From Trichlorobacter ammonificans (lineage in GTDB: Bacteria; Desulfobacterota; Desulfuromonadia; Geobacterales; Pseudopelobacteraceae), in the NCBI RefSeq assembly GCF_933509905.1, contig NZ_OW150024.1, positions 1,972,001-2,036,000 of the forward strand: a stretch of 64,000 nucleotides of DNA, written 5' to 3'. The notes under the pieces were generated by a model that saw nothing but the letters and a program-made list of their open reading frames with translations, was not told where the DNA came from and searched no databases. The position numbers and the translations under genes were made by a program. Position 1 is the first letter of the stretch. Every line of letters starts with the position of its first letter. Shown here one piece after another: positions 55,291 to 64,000 of this stretch.

Positions 55291-55746
55291 CTATCTGGCC
55301 TTTATTTTGAAGTCTTTTGCATGCTCCCGCTTCAGGTCCTTCTTTTTCAGGTCCTCCCGCTTGTCGTGCAGCTTTTTCCCCTTGGCGGTTCCCACCTCCA
55401 CCTTAACCTTGCCGTTTTTGAAGTAAAGCCGCAGCGGCACCGCCGTGCAGCCGTCCTGCCTGATGCGGGCATGCAGCTTGTCGATCTCCTTTGCATGGAG
55501 CAGCAGCTTGCGGGGTCGCTCCGGATCGTGATTCTGGCGGTTGCCGAAGTCGTAGGGGGCGATATGCAGGTTGTGGAGCCACGCCTCGCCGTTTTTCACC
55601 AGCACGAAGGCGTCGGTCAGGTTGGCCTTGCCGGCCCGCAGCGACTTCACCTCGGTCCCCACCAGGACAATACCGGCCTCAAGCCGCTCTTCGATATGGT
55701 ATTCGTGGAACGCCCGCTTGTTTGCGCAGATCAGTTTTTCGGACAT
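55291..55746 (-). CDS. smpB: SsrA-binding protein SmpB
   Basis: A 151-residue SmpB, the protein partner of tm[46 protein letters not shown] is the diagnostic start and the C-terminal tail [18 protein letters not shown] is the basic helix that mimics the anticodon in the ribosome. I start at the ATG at 55746, where homology begins, not at the longer frame. It lies directly upstream of ssrA on the same strand. Confidence 0.96.
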   Translation of the reverse strand: MSEKLICANKRAFHEYHIEERLEAGIVLVGTEVKSLRAGKANLTDAFVLVKNGEAWLHNLHIAPYDFGNRQNHDPERPRKLLLHAKEIDKLHARIRQDGCTAVPLRLYFKNGKVKVEVGTAKGKKLHDKREDLKKKDLKREHAKDFKIKAR

Positions 55747-55840
55747 GATGGTTGAACTGTAGCAGAGCGGCCCCAAAAAGGGAATGGCCGAAACGTTGCA
55801 GGGCCTGACCGGACCACCCACTGCGCCCCGCTCTCGGCGG

Positions 55841-55869
55841 TTGACAAGCCATTCCACGGAGTCTATACA
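55841..55869 (+). promoter_or_regulatory. Sigma-70 promoter of corA
   Basis: TTGACA at 55841-55846, a 17-base spacer and TATACA at 55864-55869, 46 bases before the corA start. Both boxes are near consensus. Confidence 0.8.
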
Positions 55870-55914
55870 AGTCGGGATACCATCTGTGCGCGTTGCTGCA
55901 AGGGGAGGTCGGTC

Positions 55915-56868
55915 ATGATCAGGGTTTTCTACAATACCAACGGCGTCATCTCAAGCCATCTGATCAACAGCGACGAAATCGACCTGATCGAGGCCAACAA
56001 CCTGATCTGGGTCGATATGCTCTCCCCCAGCATGGCCGAAATCTCGGACATGGACCGCAAACTGGGCCTGGACCTGCCCAGCCGTCAGGAGACGGAAGAG
56101 ATCGAGTTCAGTGCCCGCTACTGGGAAGACGAGTACGGCATCACCATCAACACCTACTTCCTGGCCAAGCAGGACACCACCACCACCAACGAGACCGTCT
56201 CCTTCACCCTGAAGGACAACTTCGTGGTCACCATCCGCTTCGTGGAACTGCCGGTGTTCGGCGATTTTATCCGCAAGCTGACCCTGAACCCCAGCCATTT
56301 CACCAGCGGTGCCTGGGTGATGGGGGGTATCCTGGAGATGCGGATCGAGGACGATGCCGATACCCTGGAGGCGGTCTCCCGCGAGATTGCCACCATCGCC
56401 CGCCTGAATCCCGGCAACTTCGACGACACCAAAAAGTTTCTCTCCTTCATCGCCAATTTCGAGGCCACCAACATCACCATCCGGGAAAACCTCACCGACA
56501 AGCAGCGGGTGCTTTCTTCGCTGCTCAAGACCGGCAAGATTCCCGGTGCACTCAAAAGCGACTTCAGCATCATGATCAAGGACGTCAACTCCCTGATCAC
56601 CACCGCCAACTTCAACTTCGAGCGGCTTGATTATCTGCAGAACCTGTTTCTCAACTTCCTCAGCATCGAACAGAACAAGGTGATCAAGATTTTCACCGTG
56701 ATGTCGGTGATCTTCCTGCCCCCCACCCTGATCGCCAGCATTTACGGCATGAACTTCCGGCACCTGCCGGAGTTGGAGCTTTCCTACGGCTACCCGCTGG
56801 CCCTCTGCATGATCGTGGTTTCCGCCGTGCTGCCGCTCTATATTTTCAAGAAAAAAGGATGGCTCTGA
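55915..56868 (+). CDS. corA: CorA-family Mg2+/Co2+ transporter
   Basis: A 317-residue CorA protein: a large cytoplasmic domain (1-250) and two C-terminal membrane helices, the first ending with the invariant YGMNF (GMN ion filter) near residue 290. Forms homopentameric divalent-cation channels. GGGGAGG lies before the ATG. The 3' end overlaps the glnD start by 10 bases. Confidence 0.92.
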   Translation: MIRVFYNTNGVISSHLINSDEIDLIEANNLIWVDMLSPSMAEISDMDRKLGLDLPSRQETEEIEFSARYWEDEYGITINTYFLAKQDTTTTNETVSFTLKDNFVVTIRFVELPVFGDFIRKLTLNPSHFTSGAWVMGGILEMRIEDDADTLEAVSREIATIARLNPGNFDDTKKFLSFIANFEATNITIRENLTDKQRVLSSLLKTGKIPGALKSDFSIMIKDVNSLITTANFNFERLDYLQNLFLNFLSIEQNKVIKIFTVMSVIFLPPTLIASIYGMNFRHLPELELSYGYPLALCMIVVSAVLPLYIFKKKGWL

Positions 56869-59597
56869 CCCTCCGTCGCGACAAGGACACCCCCTCCATG
56901 GATTTTTCCTCCGTTTCGCCGGCACACTCCTTTCCTCCCCGGGACGGTCGGTCCTTCGATGAACGCCGTCCCCTGCTGCTTGCGGCCTGCAAACAGTTTA
57001 TCACCGACAGCAGGCAGGCGGTGCACAGCCGCCACGATGCCGGCGCCAGCGGCACCGACGTGGTACACTGGCTTGCCCGGATGATGGACACCCTGGTGAC
57101 CGACCTCTTTGCCGATATCGTGACCGCAGACAACACAGCAGCGGCCCTGGCGGGACACCTCACCCTGGTGGCGGTGGGGGGCTATGGCCGGGGAGAGTTG
57201 AACCCCTTCTCCGATGTGGACATCATGTTCCTGCACGACGGCACCGTTCCCCAGGAGACGGTGGAAGCCTTTGCCCAGAAACTGCTCTACTTCCTCTGGG
57301 ACCTGCGCCTGGATGTGGGCTACTCGGTGCGCACCGCCGCCGACTGCGTCGAGCTGGCCGCCGCCGACGCCACCATCAAGACCGCCCTGATCGACTGCCG
57401 TTTCCTGGCGGGACACCCTCCCCTTTTCGACACCCTGCACAAGACCGTGTTCAGGCAGATCCTGCCCAAGTCCAGCGACAGCTTCATCAAGGAAAAGATC
57501 GCCGAGATGCGGCGACGCCGGGGCAAGTACGGCGCCACCATCTACCTGCTGGAACCGAACCTCAAGGAGGGCGAGGGAGGGCTGCGCGACCTGCAGACCG
57601 CCCTCTGGGTGGCCCGGGTTAAATACAAGTTCGACACCATCAACGAACTGGTCATCAAGGGAGTACTCTCCGAGGAGGAACTGGAGGTCTACCACAACGC
57701 CCTTGACCACCTCTGGCGGATGCGCAACGAGATGCACTTCCACACCGGCCGCAAGAGCGACCAGCTGAACTTCGACCTGCAGGTGCACATGGCCCGCTAC
57801 TTCGGCTATACCGACCGGGGCCGCGTGCTGGCGGTTGAGGATTTCATGCGGGACTTCTACCGCCATGCCGCCCGGGTGGAACATTTCGCCTCCACCCTGG
57901 TCTCCCGCTGCATCTGGCGTGACGAAGGGGCGCTGAAGGTGCTGGGCTACTTCGTGCGCCGCCCGGTTGGCGAAGGCTGCTTCGTGCTGAAGGGGGAACT
58001 GATCGTCCCGGACGAGTCCGTGGTGGAGAAGAACCCGGCAGTGCTGATGCATATCTTCGAGCTGGCCCAGAAGCACCGGGTTACCCTCAACATCCGGGTC
58101 AAGTGGCTGGTGCGCCGTTCCCTGCACCTGGTCAACGACAAATTCCGGCGCAACCGCGCCGTCAACCAGGCGTTCCTGAACATCCTGCGCAGCGACAAGG
58201 GGGTGGCCGACACCCTGCGCCTGATGCACCACCTGGAATTCCTGAACGAGTACATTCCCGAGTTCGAACATATCTACTGCAAGGTGCAGCATGACCTCTA
58301 CCACATCTACACGGTGGATATTCACACCCTCTTTGCCGTGGAGCAGATCGAGGGAATTCTGAACGACACCCTGTCCAGAGAGCTGCCGCTGCCCTGCCGG
58401 GTGGCCCGCCAGATCGGCAAGCGGGAACTGCTGATCCTTTCGGTGATGTTCCACGATATCGGCAAGGGAGAAGGGGGCGGTCATGCCGAGAAGGGGGCCG
58501 CCATGATCCCCACCATCGCCCGGCGGATGGGGCTCTCCAAGGAGGATTCGGAGCGGCTGGAGTTCCTGGTGCGAAACCACCTGCTCTTCGCCCATATCGC
58601 CCAGCGCCGCGACCTGTCCGACGAAAAGATGATCCTGCAGTTCGCCCGCCAGATGGGAACCAGCGAAAACCTGAAGATGCTCTACCTGCTCACCGTGGCC
58701 GACGTGCGGGCCGTGGGGTCGGACGTCTGGACCACCTGGAAGGCGTCGCTGCTGAACGAGCTGTACGAGAAGGCGTTCAACATCCTGGAGCGGGGCGACT
58801 TCAAGCTGGAGGCCGGCAGCGAGCGGGCCCGCACCATCCGCCGCACGGTGCGCGAAATGGTGGAGTACGACATCCCCGCCGTCACGGCCCGTGAGGAACT
58901 GCGGGCCCTGCCGGTGCGCTACCTGCTCTCCACGCCGCTTGCCGACATCGCCGACCACCTGCGCCTGCTGGTCCGCCTGGAAAGCAGCGACCTGGTGCTG
59001 CAGGTGCGGCACGAGCCGGAACACGGCTACTCCACCATCACCATCTGTACCTTCGACGTCTACGGCCTCTTCGCCATGATCACCGGCGTCATGGCGGCAG
59101 GCGGCATGAACATCCTGGGCGCCCAGATCAACACCAGCAAGAAGGGGAAAGTGCTGGACATCCTGCAGGTCAACTCTCCCCAGGGGTTCCTGATCACCGA
59201 CGAAAACCGCTGGCAGAAGGCCGAGGACGACCTGCGCAAGGTGCTGCACGGCACCCTCTCCGTAGTGGAGATGGTGGAAAACCGTCACCGCCCCACCCTG
59301 CTCACCAGCAAGCCGGCGCCGCGGGTTCCCACCCGGGTGGAGATCGACAACGAAGTCTCCGAGGAGTACACGGTCATCGATATCTACGCCCACGACAAGG
59401 TGGGACTGCTCTACCTGATCACCAGCACCCTGAACCGGCTGGGGCTTTACATCGGCGTCTCCAAGATCTCCACCAAGGTGGATCAGGTGGCCGACGTCTT
59501 TTACGTCAAGGATATCTTCGGCCACAAGATCATTGCCGAGGACAAGCTGAACGACATCAAAAGCACCCTGGCTGCCGCCATCGACGACTGGACATGA
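56859..59597 (+). CDS. glnD: PII uridylyltransferase/uridylyl-removing enzyme
   Basis: A 912-residue GlnD, the glutamine sensor that adds or removes UMP on GlnB Tyr51. Order: nucleotidyltransferase domain with GGYGRGELNPFSDVDIMF (107-124, Asp119 and Asp121), a helical PII-UTase domain, an HD domain (MFHDIGKGEGGGHAEKG, about residue 530) and two ACT domains near the C-terminus (VYGLFAMITGVMAAGGMNI; HDKVGLLYLITSTLNRLGLYI). Start may be the ATG at 56859 or one 14 codons later. It connects to glnBA at 39.9-41.8 kb. Confidence 0.95.
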   Translation: MALTLRRDKDTPSMDFSSVSPAHSFPPRDGRSFDERRPLLLAACKQFITDSRQAVHSRHDAGASGTDVVHWLARMMDTLVTDLFADIVTADNTAAALAGHLTLVAVGGYGRGELNPFSDVDIMFLHDGTVPQETVEAFAQKLLYFLWDLRLDVGYSVRTAADCVELAAADATIKTALIDCRFLAGHPPLFDTLHKTVFRQILPKSSDSFIKEKIAEMRRRRGKYGATIYLLEPNLKEGEGGLRDLQTALWVARVKYKFDTINELVIKGVLSEEELEVYHNALDHLWRMRNEMHFHTGRKSDQLNFDLQVHMARYFGYTDRGRVLAVEDFMRDFYRHAARVEHFASTLVSRCIWRDEGALKVLGYFVRRPVGEGCFVLKGELIVPDESVVEKNPAVLMHIFELAQKHRVTLNIRVKWLVRRSLHLVNDKFRRNRAVNQAFLNILRSDKGVADTLRLMHHLEFLNEYIPEFEHIYCKVQHDLYHIYTVDIHTLFAVEQIEGILNDTLSRELPLPCRVARQIGKRELLILSVMFHDIGKGEGGGHAEKGAAMIPTIARRMGLSKEDSERLEFLVRNHLLFAHIAQRRDLSDEKMILQFARQMGTSENLKMLYLLTVADVRAVGSDVWTTWKASLLNELYEKAFNILERGDFKLEAGSERARTIRRTVREMVEYDIPAVTAREELRALPVRYLLSTPLADIADHLRLLVRLESSDLVLQVRHEPEHGYSTITICTFDVYGLFAMITGVMAAGGMNILGAQINTSKKGKVLDILQVNSPQGFLITDENRWQKAEDDLRKVLHGTLSVVEMVENRHRPTLLTSKPAPRVPTRVEIDNEVSEEYTVIDIYAHDKVGLLYLITSTLNRLGLYIGVSKISTKVDQVADVFYVKDIFGHKIIAEDKLNDIKSTLAAAIDDWT

Positions 59598-60481
59598 ACC
59601 GGCTGCTCGACCTGTTCCTGGCCTGGCTTTCCGCGGAACGGGGACTGTCCCGCAACACCCGCGACGCCTACGCCGCGGACCTGGCCCGCTACCTGGACAG
59701 CCTGGAGGCCCGGGACCGGCGGGAGCCGGACCAGGTGCTGCCCACCGACATCGCCGAGTTCCTGGCCAGGGAGCGGGAACGGGGACTGGCCCCCCGCAGC
59801 CGGGCGCGGCTCTTGTCCTCCATCCGGATGTTTCACAAGTTTCTGCTGATCGAACGGTACGCCACCGTCAACCCGGCCACCCTGGTGGATGCTCCCCGCA
59901 CCGCCCGCACCCTGCCGATGTTTCTGAACAACTCCGAAGTGGAAGCGCTCCTGGCGGCGCCGGCAGGGGACCGGCCGGAGGATATCCGGGACCGGGCCAT
60001 GCTGGAGCTGCTCTACGCCACGGGCCTGCGGGTGTCGGAACTGGTGGGGCTGAAGCTGCGGGAGCTGAACCTGGCGGTTGGGTATCTCATGACCGTGGGC
60101 AAGGGAAACAAGGAACGTCTGGTACCGGTGGGGGAGACCGCCTGCCGGCGGGTGGCCGACTACCTGGAGCGGGTCCGCACCAGGCAGGACCCCGAGGGGA
60201 GCAAGACCCATCTCTTCCTCTCCCGCCTGGGGGAGGCCATGACCCGCCAGGCGTTCTGGAACATCATCAAGAAACGGGCCTACCAGGCCGGCATCGCCCG
60301 CAACATCTCCCCCCACACCCTGCGCCATTCCTTTGCCACCCACCTGCTGGCAAACGGTGCCGACCTGCGCAGCGTCCAGCTGATGCTGGGTCACGCCGAC
60401 CTCTCCAGCACCCAGATCTACACCCATGTCACCAAGGAGCGGCTGAAGAAACTGCACCAGAGCATCCATCCGCGGGGATAA
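59594..60481 (+). CDS. xerD: Tyrosine recombinase XerD
   Basis: A 295-residue Xer recombinase that resolves chromosome dimers at dif. Catalytic residues are all present: Arg146 (ATGLRVSELVGL), Lys170 (VGKGNKERL), His241 and Arg244 (HTLRHSFATHLL), His267 and the nucleophile Tyr276 (LGHADLSSTQIYTHV). Closer to XerD than XerC (LYATGLRVSELVGL...HQSIHPRG ending). ATGA overlap with glnD. Confidence 0.93.
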   Translation: MNRLLDLFLAWLSAERGLSRNTRDAYAADLARYLDSLEARDRREPDQVLPTDIAEFLARERERGLAPRSRARLLSSIRMFHKFLLIERYATVNPATLVDAPRTARTLPMFLNNSEVEALLAAPAGDRPEDIRDRAMLELLYATGLRVSELVGLKLRELNLAVGYLMTVGKGNKERLVPVGETACRRVADYLERVRTRQDPEGSKTHLFLSRLGEAMTRQAFWNIIKKRAYQAGIARNISPHTLRHSFATHLLANGADLRSVQLMLGHADLSSTQIYTHVTKERLKKLHQSIHPRG

Positions 60482-60504
60482 TGAAACCGAGCATCAAAGG
60501 CAAT

Positions 60505-60610
60505 GGCACGCGGATTACACGGATGCGGCGGATTTACGCAGATTTCAAAAATTTTTCCTGTTCTGGTGTATCCGCGCAGATCCGTTCAAATCCGGCCTTT
60601 TCCGCGTGCC
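60505..60610. repeat. Palindromic intergenic repeat (copy 2 of the GCACGCGGA family)
   Basis: GGCACGCGGA (60505-60514) and TCCGCGTGCC (60601-60610) are the perfect inverted ends of a 106-base element whose interior (GGATTTACGCAGATTTCAAA, TATCCGCGCAGATCC) resembles that of copy 1 at 9431-9530. It lies in the xerD-dnaE gap. Confidence 0.7.
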
Positions 60611-60693
60611 ATGAACGTTTTTCCTCCGCGCGCTCCGCGGCTCCGCATGCCCTCGCCTTACTTTTCGCAATATCTTGCGTCAAAACCCCGACA

Positions 60694-60723
60694 TTGACAC
60701 CAGATATTGGCCTGGGGCATACT
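60694..60723 (+). promoter_or_regulatory. Sigma-70 promoter of dnaE
   Basis: TTGACA at 60694-60699, an 18-base spacer and CATACT at 60718-60723, 32 bases before the dnaE ATG. Confidence 0.65.
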
Positions 60724-60754
60724 TTTTCCTCACTGCTCACCCGGAGGCCGTCCC

Positions 60755-63700
60755 ATGGAAGTTGCTGCATCGGCAGACGCCGTCACCCCTTTTGTCCATC
60801 TCCACCTCCATTCACAGTATTCGCTGCTCGACGGCGCCATCCGGATCGAAGACCTGGTGGCCAAGGCCAAGGCCTACAACATGCCGGCCCTGGCCATCAC
60901 CGACCACGGCAACATGTTCGGGGCCGTGGAGTTCTACCTCAAGTGCAAGAAAGCCGGCATCAAGCCGCTGATCGGCTGCGAGCTGTACATCGCCCCTGAT
61001 TCGCGTTTTTCCAAGGATTCAAAAGGAATCTCCGAGGCTGCCTACCATCTGATTCTGCTCTGCGAGAACCTAGAGGGGTACAAGAACCTCTCCTACCTCA
61101 CCTCCGCCGGGTTCAAGGAGGGGTTCTACTACCGCCCCCGCATCGACCGGGAGCTGCTGGAAAAGCATGCCGACGGCCTGATTGCGCTCTCCGCCTGCCT
61201 GAAAGGCGAAGTTGCCATGCAGTGCGGCCGGGGCCGGATGGAGGAGGCGATCGAGACCGCCCGCTGGTACGCCGACCTGTTTCCCGGACGCTACTACATC
61301 GAACTGCAGGAAAACACCCTGCCGGAGCAGGATACGGTCAACAAGCGGCTCCTGGAGGTGGCCCGGGAACTGGCCCTGCCCCTGGTGGCCACCAACGACT
61401 GCCACTACCTGAACCGGGAGGATGCCCGGGCCCATGAGGTGCTGCTCTGCATCCAGACCGGCAAGACCATGTCCGACCCGACCCACATGAAGTTCTCGGC
61501 GGACGAGTTCTACGTCAAGACCCCGCAGGAGATGGCAGCGGCCTTTTCCTACGTGCCGGAGGCGGTGGCAAACACGGTACGGATCGCGGAGCGCTGCAAC
61601 CTGGAGCTGCCGCTGGAGCAGGAGTACTACTTCCCCCACTTCGAACCGCCGGCAGGGAAAAGCCACGACGACCTGCTGGCCGAGCAGGCCCGCAAAGGGT
61701 TGGCAGAGCGGTTGGTGACCATCCGGGCCAAGTACCCGGACATGACCCCCGAGCAGGAGCAGGCCTACCACGACCGCCTGCAGGTGGAGCTGGACTGTAT
61801 CCGCGCCATGAAGTTCCCGGCCTACTTCCTGATCGTGGCCGACTTCATCAACTGGGCCAAGGAGCACGGCATCCCGGTGGGACCGGGACGGGGCTCCGCC
61901 GCCGGCTCCCTGGTGGCCTACGCCATCCGGATCACCGACCTGGACCCGCTGCCCTACAACCTGCTGTTCGAGCGGTTTTTGAACCCGGAACGGATATCCA
62001 TGCCCGATATCGACGTGGACTTCTGCCAGGACCAGCGGGAAAAGGTGATCGACTACGTGGTCAACAAGTACGGCCGCGACCGGGTCTGCCAGATCATCAC
62101 CTTCGGGACCATGAAGGCCAAGGCGGTGGTGCGGGATGTGGGGCGGGCTCTGGACATGACCTACGGCGACGTGGACCGGATCGCCAAGCTGATCCCGGAC
62201 GACCTGAAGATGACCATTGAGAAGGCCATCAAGCAGGAAGCCCAGCTGCGGGAACTGGCCGAAAGCGATCCCAAGGTGAAGGAGCTGCTGGAAACCGCGG
62301 TCTGCCTGGAGGGACTCACCCGCCACGCCTCCACCCATGCCGCGGGCGTCGTGGTGGCCCCCAACCGGATGGAGGAGTTTCTGCCGGTCTACAAGGACCA
62401 GAAGACCGGCTCCATCAACACCCAGTACTCCATGAAGTACGTGGAGATGGTGGGCCTGGTGAAGTTCGACTTCCTGGGTCTCAAGAACCTCACCGTGATC
62501 CAGAACGCGGTACGGCTGGTGCGGGAGGGGAAGGACCCGAACTTCGACATCGCGGTTCTGCGGGACGACGACAAGGCCAGTTACGACCTGATCTCCTCCG
62601 GCAACACCACCGGCATCTTCCAGCTTGAATCCAGCGGCATGAAGGAGATGCTGGTCAAGCTGAAACCCTCCTGCTTCGAAGACGTCATCGCCGCCTGCGC
62701 CCTCTACCGTCCCGGCCCCCTGGGCTGCGGCATGGTGGACGACTTTATCGAACGCAAACACGGCCGCCAGAAGGTGGTCTACGACCTGCCCCAGCTGGAG
62801 CCGATCCTGAAGGACACCTACGGGGTCATCGTCTACCAGGAGCAGGTCATGCAGATTTCCCGCTCCCTGGCCGGCTACTCCCTGGGACGGGCCGACCTCT
62901 TGCGCCGCGCCATGGGAAAGAAGGACCCAGCGGTCATGGCCAAGGAAAAGGAGCCGTTCCTGGCCGGGGCCAAGGCCCAAGGGATCGACCCCAAGAAGGC
63001 CGAGGCGATTTTCGACCAGATGGCCAAGTTCGCCGAGTACGGCTTCAACAAGTCCCACTCCGCCGCCTACGCGCTGATCGCCTACCAGACCGCCTATTTG
63101 AAGGCCCACTACCCGGTGGAGTTCATGGCGGCCCTGCTGACCTGCGACATGGACAGCACCGACAAGGTGCTGAAAAACATCAGCGACTGCCGCGAACAGG
63201 GGATCGAGGTGCTGCCGCCGGACATAAACAGCTCCGGCCAGTCCTTCACCGTGGTGGGGAACTCCATGCGTTTCGGCCTGGGGGCCATCAAGGGGGTGGG
63301 AGCCGGTGCCGTGGAGTCGATCATCGAAGCCCGGGCCGAAGGCCCCTTCACCGACCTGTACGACTTCTGCGAGCGGGTGGACCTGCGGCGGGTCAACAAG
63401 CGGGTGCTGGAAGCGCTGATCAAGTGCGGCGCCTTCGACTCCCTGCACAGATGGCGGGCCCCGCTGATGGCGGCCCTGGACGACGCCATGGCCACGGGCC
63501 AGAAGTTCCAGGAAGAGCGGGACAGTGCCCAGGTGTCGCTCTTCGGCGACATGCCCGCCGCAACGGCGCCCCGTAGCGGCCGCAAGCTGCCCAACGTCGA
63601 GGAGTGGCACGACAAGGAAAAACTGGGCTACGAAAAGGAGGCCCTGGGCTTCCTGATCACCGGCCACCCCCTTGACCGCTATGCCGCGGACATCCAGCGT

Positions 63701-64000
63701 CTTGCCAGCAGCACCATCACCGGCCTCTCCGACCTGCCGGACGGCAGCGAGGTGCGCTTGTGCGGCATCGTCACCGCCTGCAAGGAGATCACCACCAAAA
63801 AAGGGGACCGGATGGGGTTCGTCACCCTGGAGGACCTGACCGGCGCCATCGAGATCACCGTCTTCTCCGACATGTACGTCCCGGCCGTGGGGCTGCTTAA
63901 GTCCGACGATCCGCTGGTGATCACCGGCAAGCTGGAAAAGGGGGAAAAGGGGTGCAAACTGCTGGTGATGAAGCCCCAGGAGGGGAACGGCCGCAAGTTT
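60755..64000 (+). CDS. dnaE: DNA polymerase III alpha subunit (right-truncated by window)
   Basis: The first 1082 codons of the replicative polymerase are present; the frame is open at the edge. The PHP domain starts VHLHLHSQYSLLDGAIRIEDLV with its metal-binding His residues. The catalytic Asp pair is in MPDIDVDF, and the third Asp region is KFDFLGLKNL. GPGRGSAAGSLVAYA and STHAAGVVVAP are DnaE signatures. Toward the edge an OB-fold begins (VRLCGIVTACKEITTKKGDRMGF). GGAGG lies six bases before the ATG. Confidence 0.96.
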   Translation, partial: MEVAASADAVTPFVHLHLHSQYSLLDGAIRIEDLVAKAKAYNMPALAITDHGNMFGAVEFYLKCKKAGIKPLIGCELYIAPDSRFSKDSKGISEAAYHLILLCENLEGYKNLSYLTSAGFKEGFYYRPRIDRELLEKHADGLIALSACLKGEVAMQCGRGRMEEAIETARWYADLFPGRYYIELQENTLPEQDTVNKRLLEVARELALPLVATNDCHYLNREDARAHEVLLCIQTGKTMSDPTHMKFSADEFYVKTPQEMAAAFSYVPEAVANTVRIAERCNLELPLEQEYYFPHFEPPAGKSHDDLLAEQARKGLAERLVTIRAKYPDMTPEQEQAYHDRLQVELDCIRAMKFPAYFLIVADFINWAKEHGIPVGPGRGSAAGSLVAYAIRITDLDPLPYNLLFERFLNPERISMPDIDVDFCQDQREKVIDYVVNKYGRDRVCQIITFGTMKAKAVVRDVGRALDMTYGDVDRIAKLIPDDLKMTIEKAIKQEAQLRELAESDPKVKELLETAVCLEGLTRHASTHAAGVVVAPNRMEEFLPVYKDQKTGSINTQYSMKYVEMVGLVKFDFLGLKNLTVIQNAVRLVREGKDPNFDIAVLRDDDKASYDLISSGNTTGIFQLESSGMKEMLVKLKPSCFEDVIAACALYRPGPLGCGMVDDFIERKHGRQKVVYDLPQLEPILKDTYGVIVYQEQVMQISRSLAGYSLGRADLLRRAMGKKDPAVMAKEKEPFLAGAKAQGIDPKKAEAIFDQMAKFAEYGFNKSHSAAYALIAYQTAYLKAHYPVEFMAALLTCDMDSTDKVLKNISDCREQGIEVLPPDINSSGQSFTVVGNSMRFGLGAIKGVGAGAVESIIEARAEGPFTDLYDFCERVDLRRVNKRVLEALIKCGAFDSLHRWRAPLMAALDDAMATGQKFQEERDSAQVSLFGDMPAATAPRSGRKLPNVEEWHDKEKLGYEKEALGFLITGHPLDRYAADIQRLASSTITGLSDLPDGSEVRLCGIVTACKEITTKKGDRMGFVTLEDLTGAIEITVFSDMYVPAVGLLKSDDPLVITGKLEKGEKGCKLLVMKPQEGNGRKF

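Noticed and set aside
56838-59525. 895-codon open frame antisense to glnD
   Set aside because: GlnD on the plus strand has complete domains; the antisense product has no recognisable motif and mirrors GC-rich third positions.
60481-60999. 172-codon frame between xerD and dnaE
   Set aside because: It reads through the palindromic repeat and out of frame into dnaE; no homology.
61070-63667. 865-codon open frame antisense to dnaE
   Set aside because: Sense strand is DNA polymerase III alpha; the antisense frame is compositional.

Overview
The window is GC-rich bacterial chromosome. Its core genes (acetate symporter actP with a DUF485 partner, K+-insensitive proton pyrophosphatase, class II fumarase, glnBA, glnD-xerD-dnaE, an M50 protease-trpS-scpAB operon, smpB beside ssrA) look like a member of the Geobacterales/Desulfuromonadia. 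That assignment is inference from gene content and style; no rRNA is present to fix it.

Layout. 1-3.8 kb is accessory DNA: a VapBC-type pair with a perfect palindromic operator, an AT-rich J-domain protein, an ankyrin protein and a Phd/PIN pair. 3.8-9.3 kb is a leftward run (MEMO1-family protein, DUF2721 protein, and an overlapping rtcB-thpR-recG cluster in which RecG has an AbrB-like N-terminal extension). 9.6-12.2 kb holds fumC convergent with an MFS transporter. 12.4-14.3 kb is a HipBA-type pair fused by overlap to a MutT Nudix gene. 14.7-16.0 kb has a DUF2726 protein and a SecB-like protein.

16.1-22.7 kb is an AT-richer defence island. It holds a secreted Cys-rich peptide, a beta-trefoil protein, a Hachiman-type system (HamA DUF1837 nuclease plus HamB helicase) and a NERD nuclease-helicase. 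Two intergenic segments, one before hamA and one after hamB, share a complex hairpin architecture with compensatory base changes: a candidate undescribed structured RNA, and the most interesting observation here.

22.8-29.7 kb has a dipeptide epimerase with a DUF819 membrane partner, an SDR oxidoreductase, ClpB and a MarR regulator. 29.7-36.6 kb has hppA, an orphan KdpE-like regulator, DUF485-actP and a LexA paralogue lacking both catalytic residues for self-cleavage. 36.7-46.2 kb has the scpB-scpA-trpS-M50 operon, glnA and glnB behind a sigma-54 promoter, a PilZ protein, an M23 peptidase, an MFS transporter, a lipocalin and a SagB-type oxidoreductase.

46.3-54.9 kb is an integrative element inserted at the 3' end of ssrA: AlpA-like regulator, Walker-A protein, Rep_trans initiator, a small unannotated 52-residue protein, a tandem ribbon-helix-helix protein, a restriction-modification set (m5C methyltransferase, DUF3883 endonuclease, Vsr) and a P4-type integrase. 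After it come tmRNA and smpB, a CorA-type transporter, glnD, xerD and the start of dnaE, which runs off the right edge.

Nitrogen control recurs: GlnB is uridylylated by GlnD and controls glutamine synthetase, and all three are encoded here. Most long open frames antisense to recG, clpB, hppA, glnA, glnD and dnaE are composition shadows and were left out.
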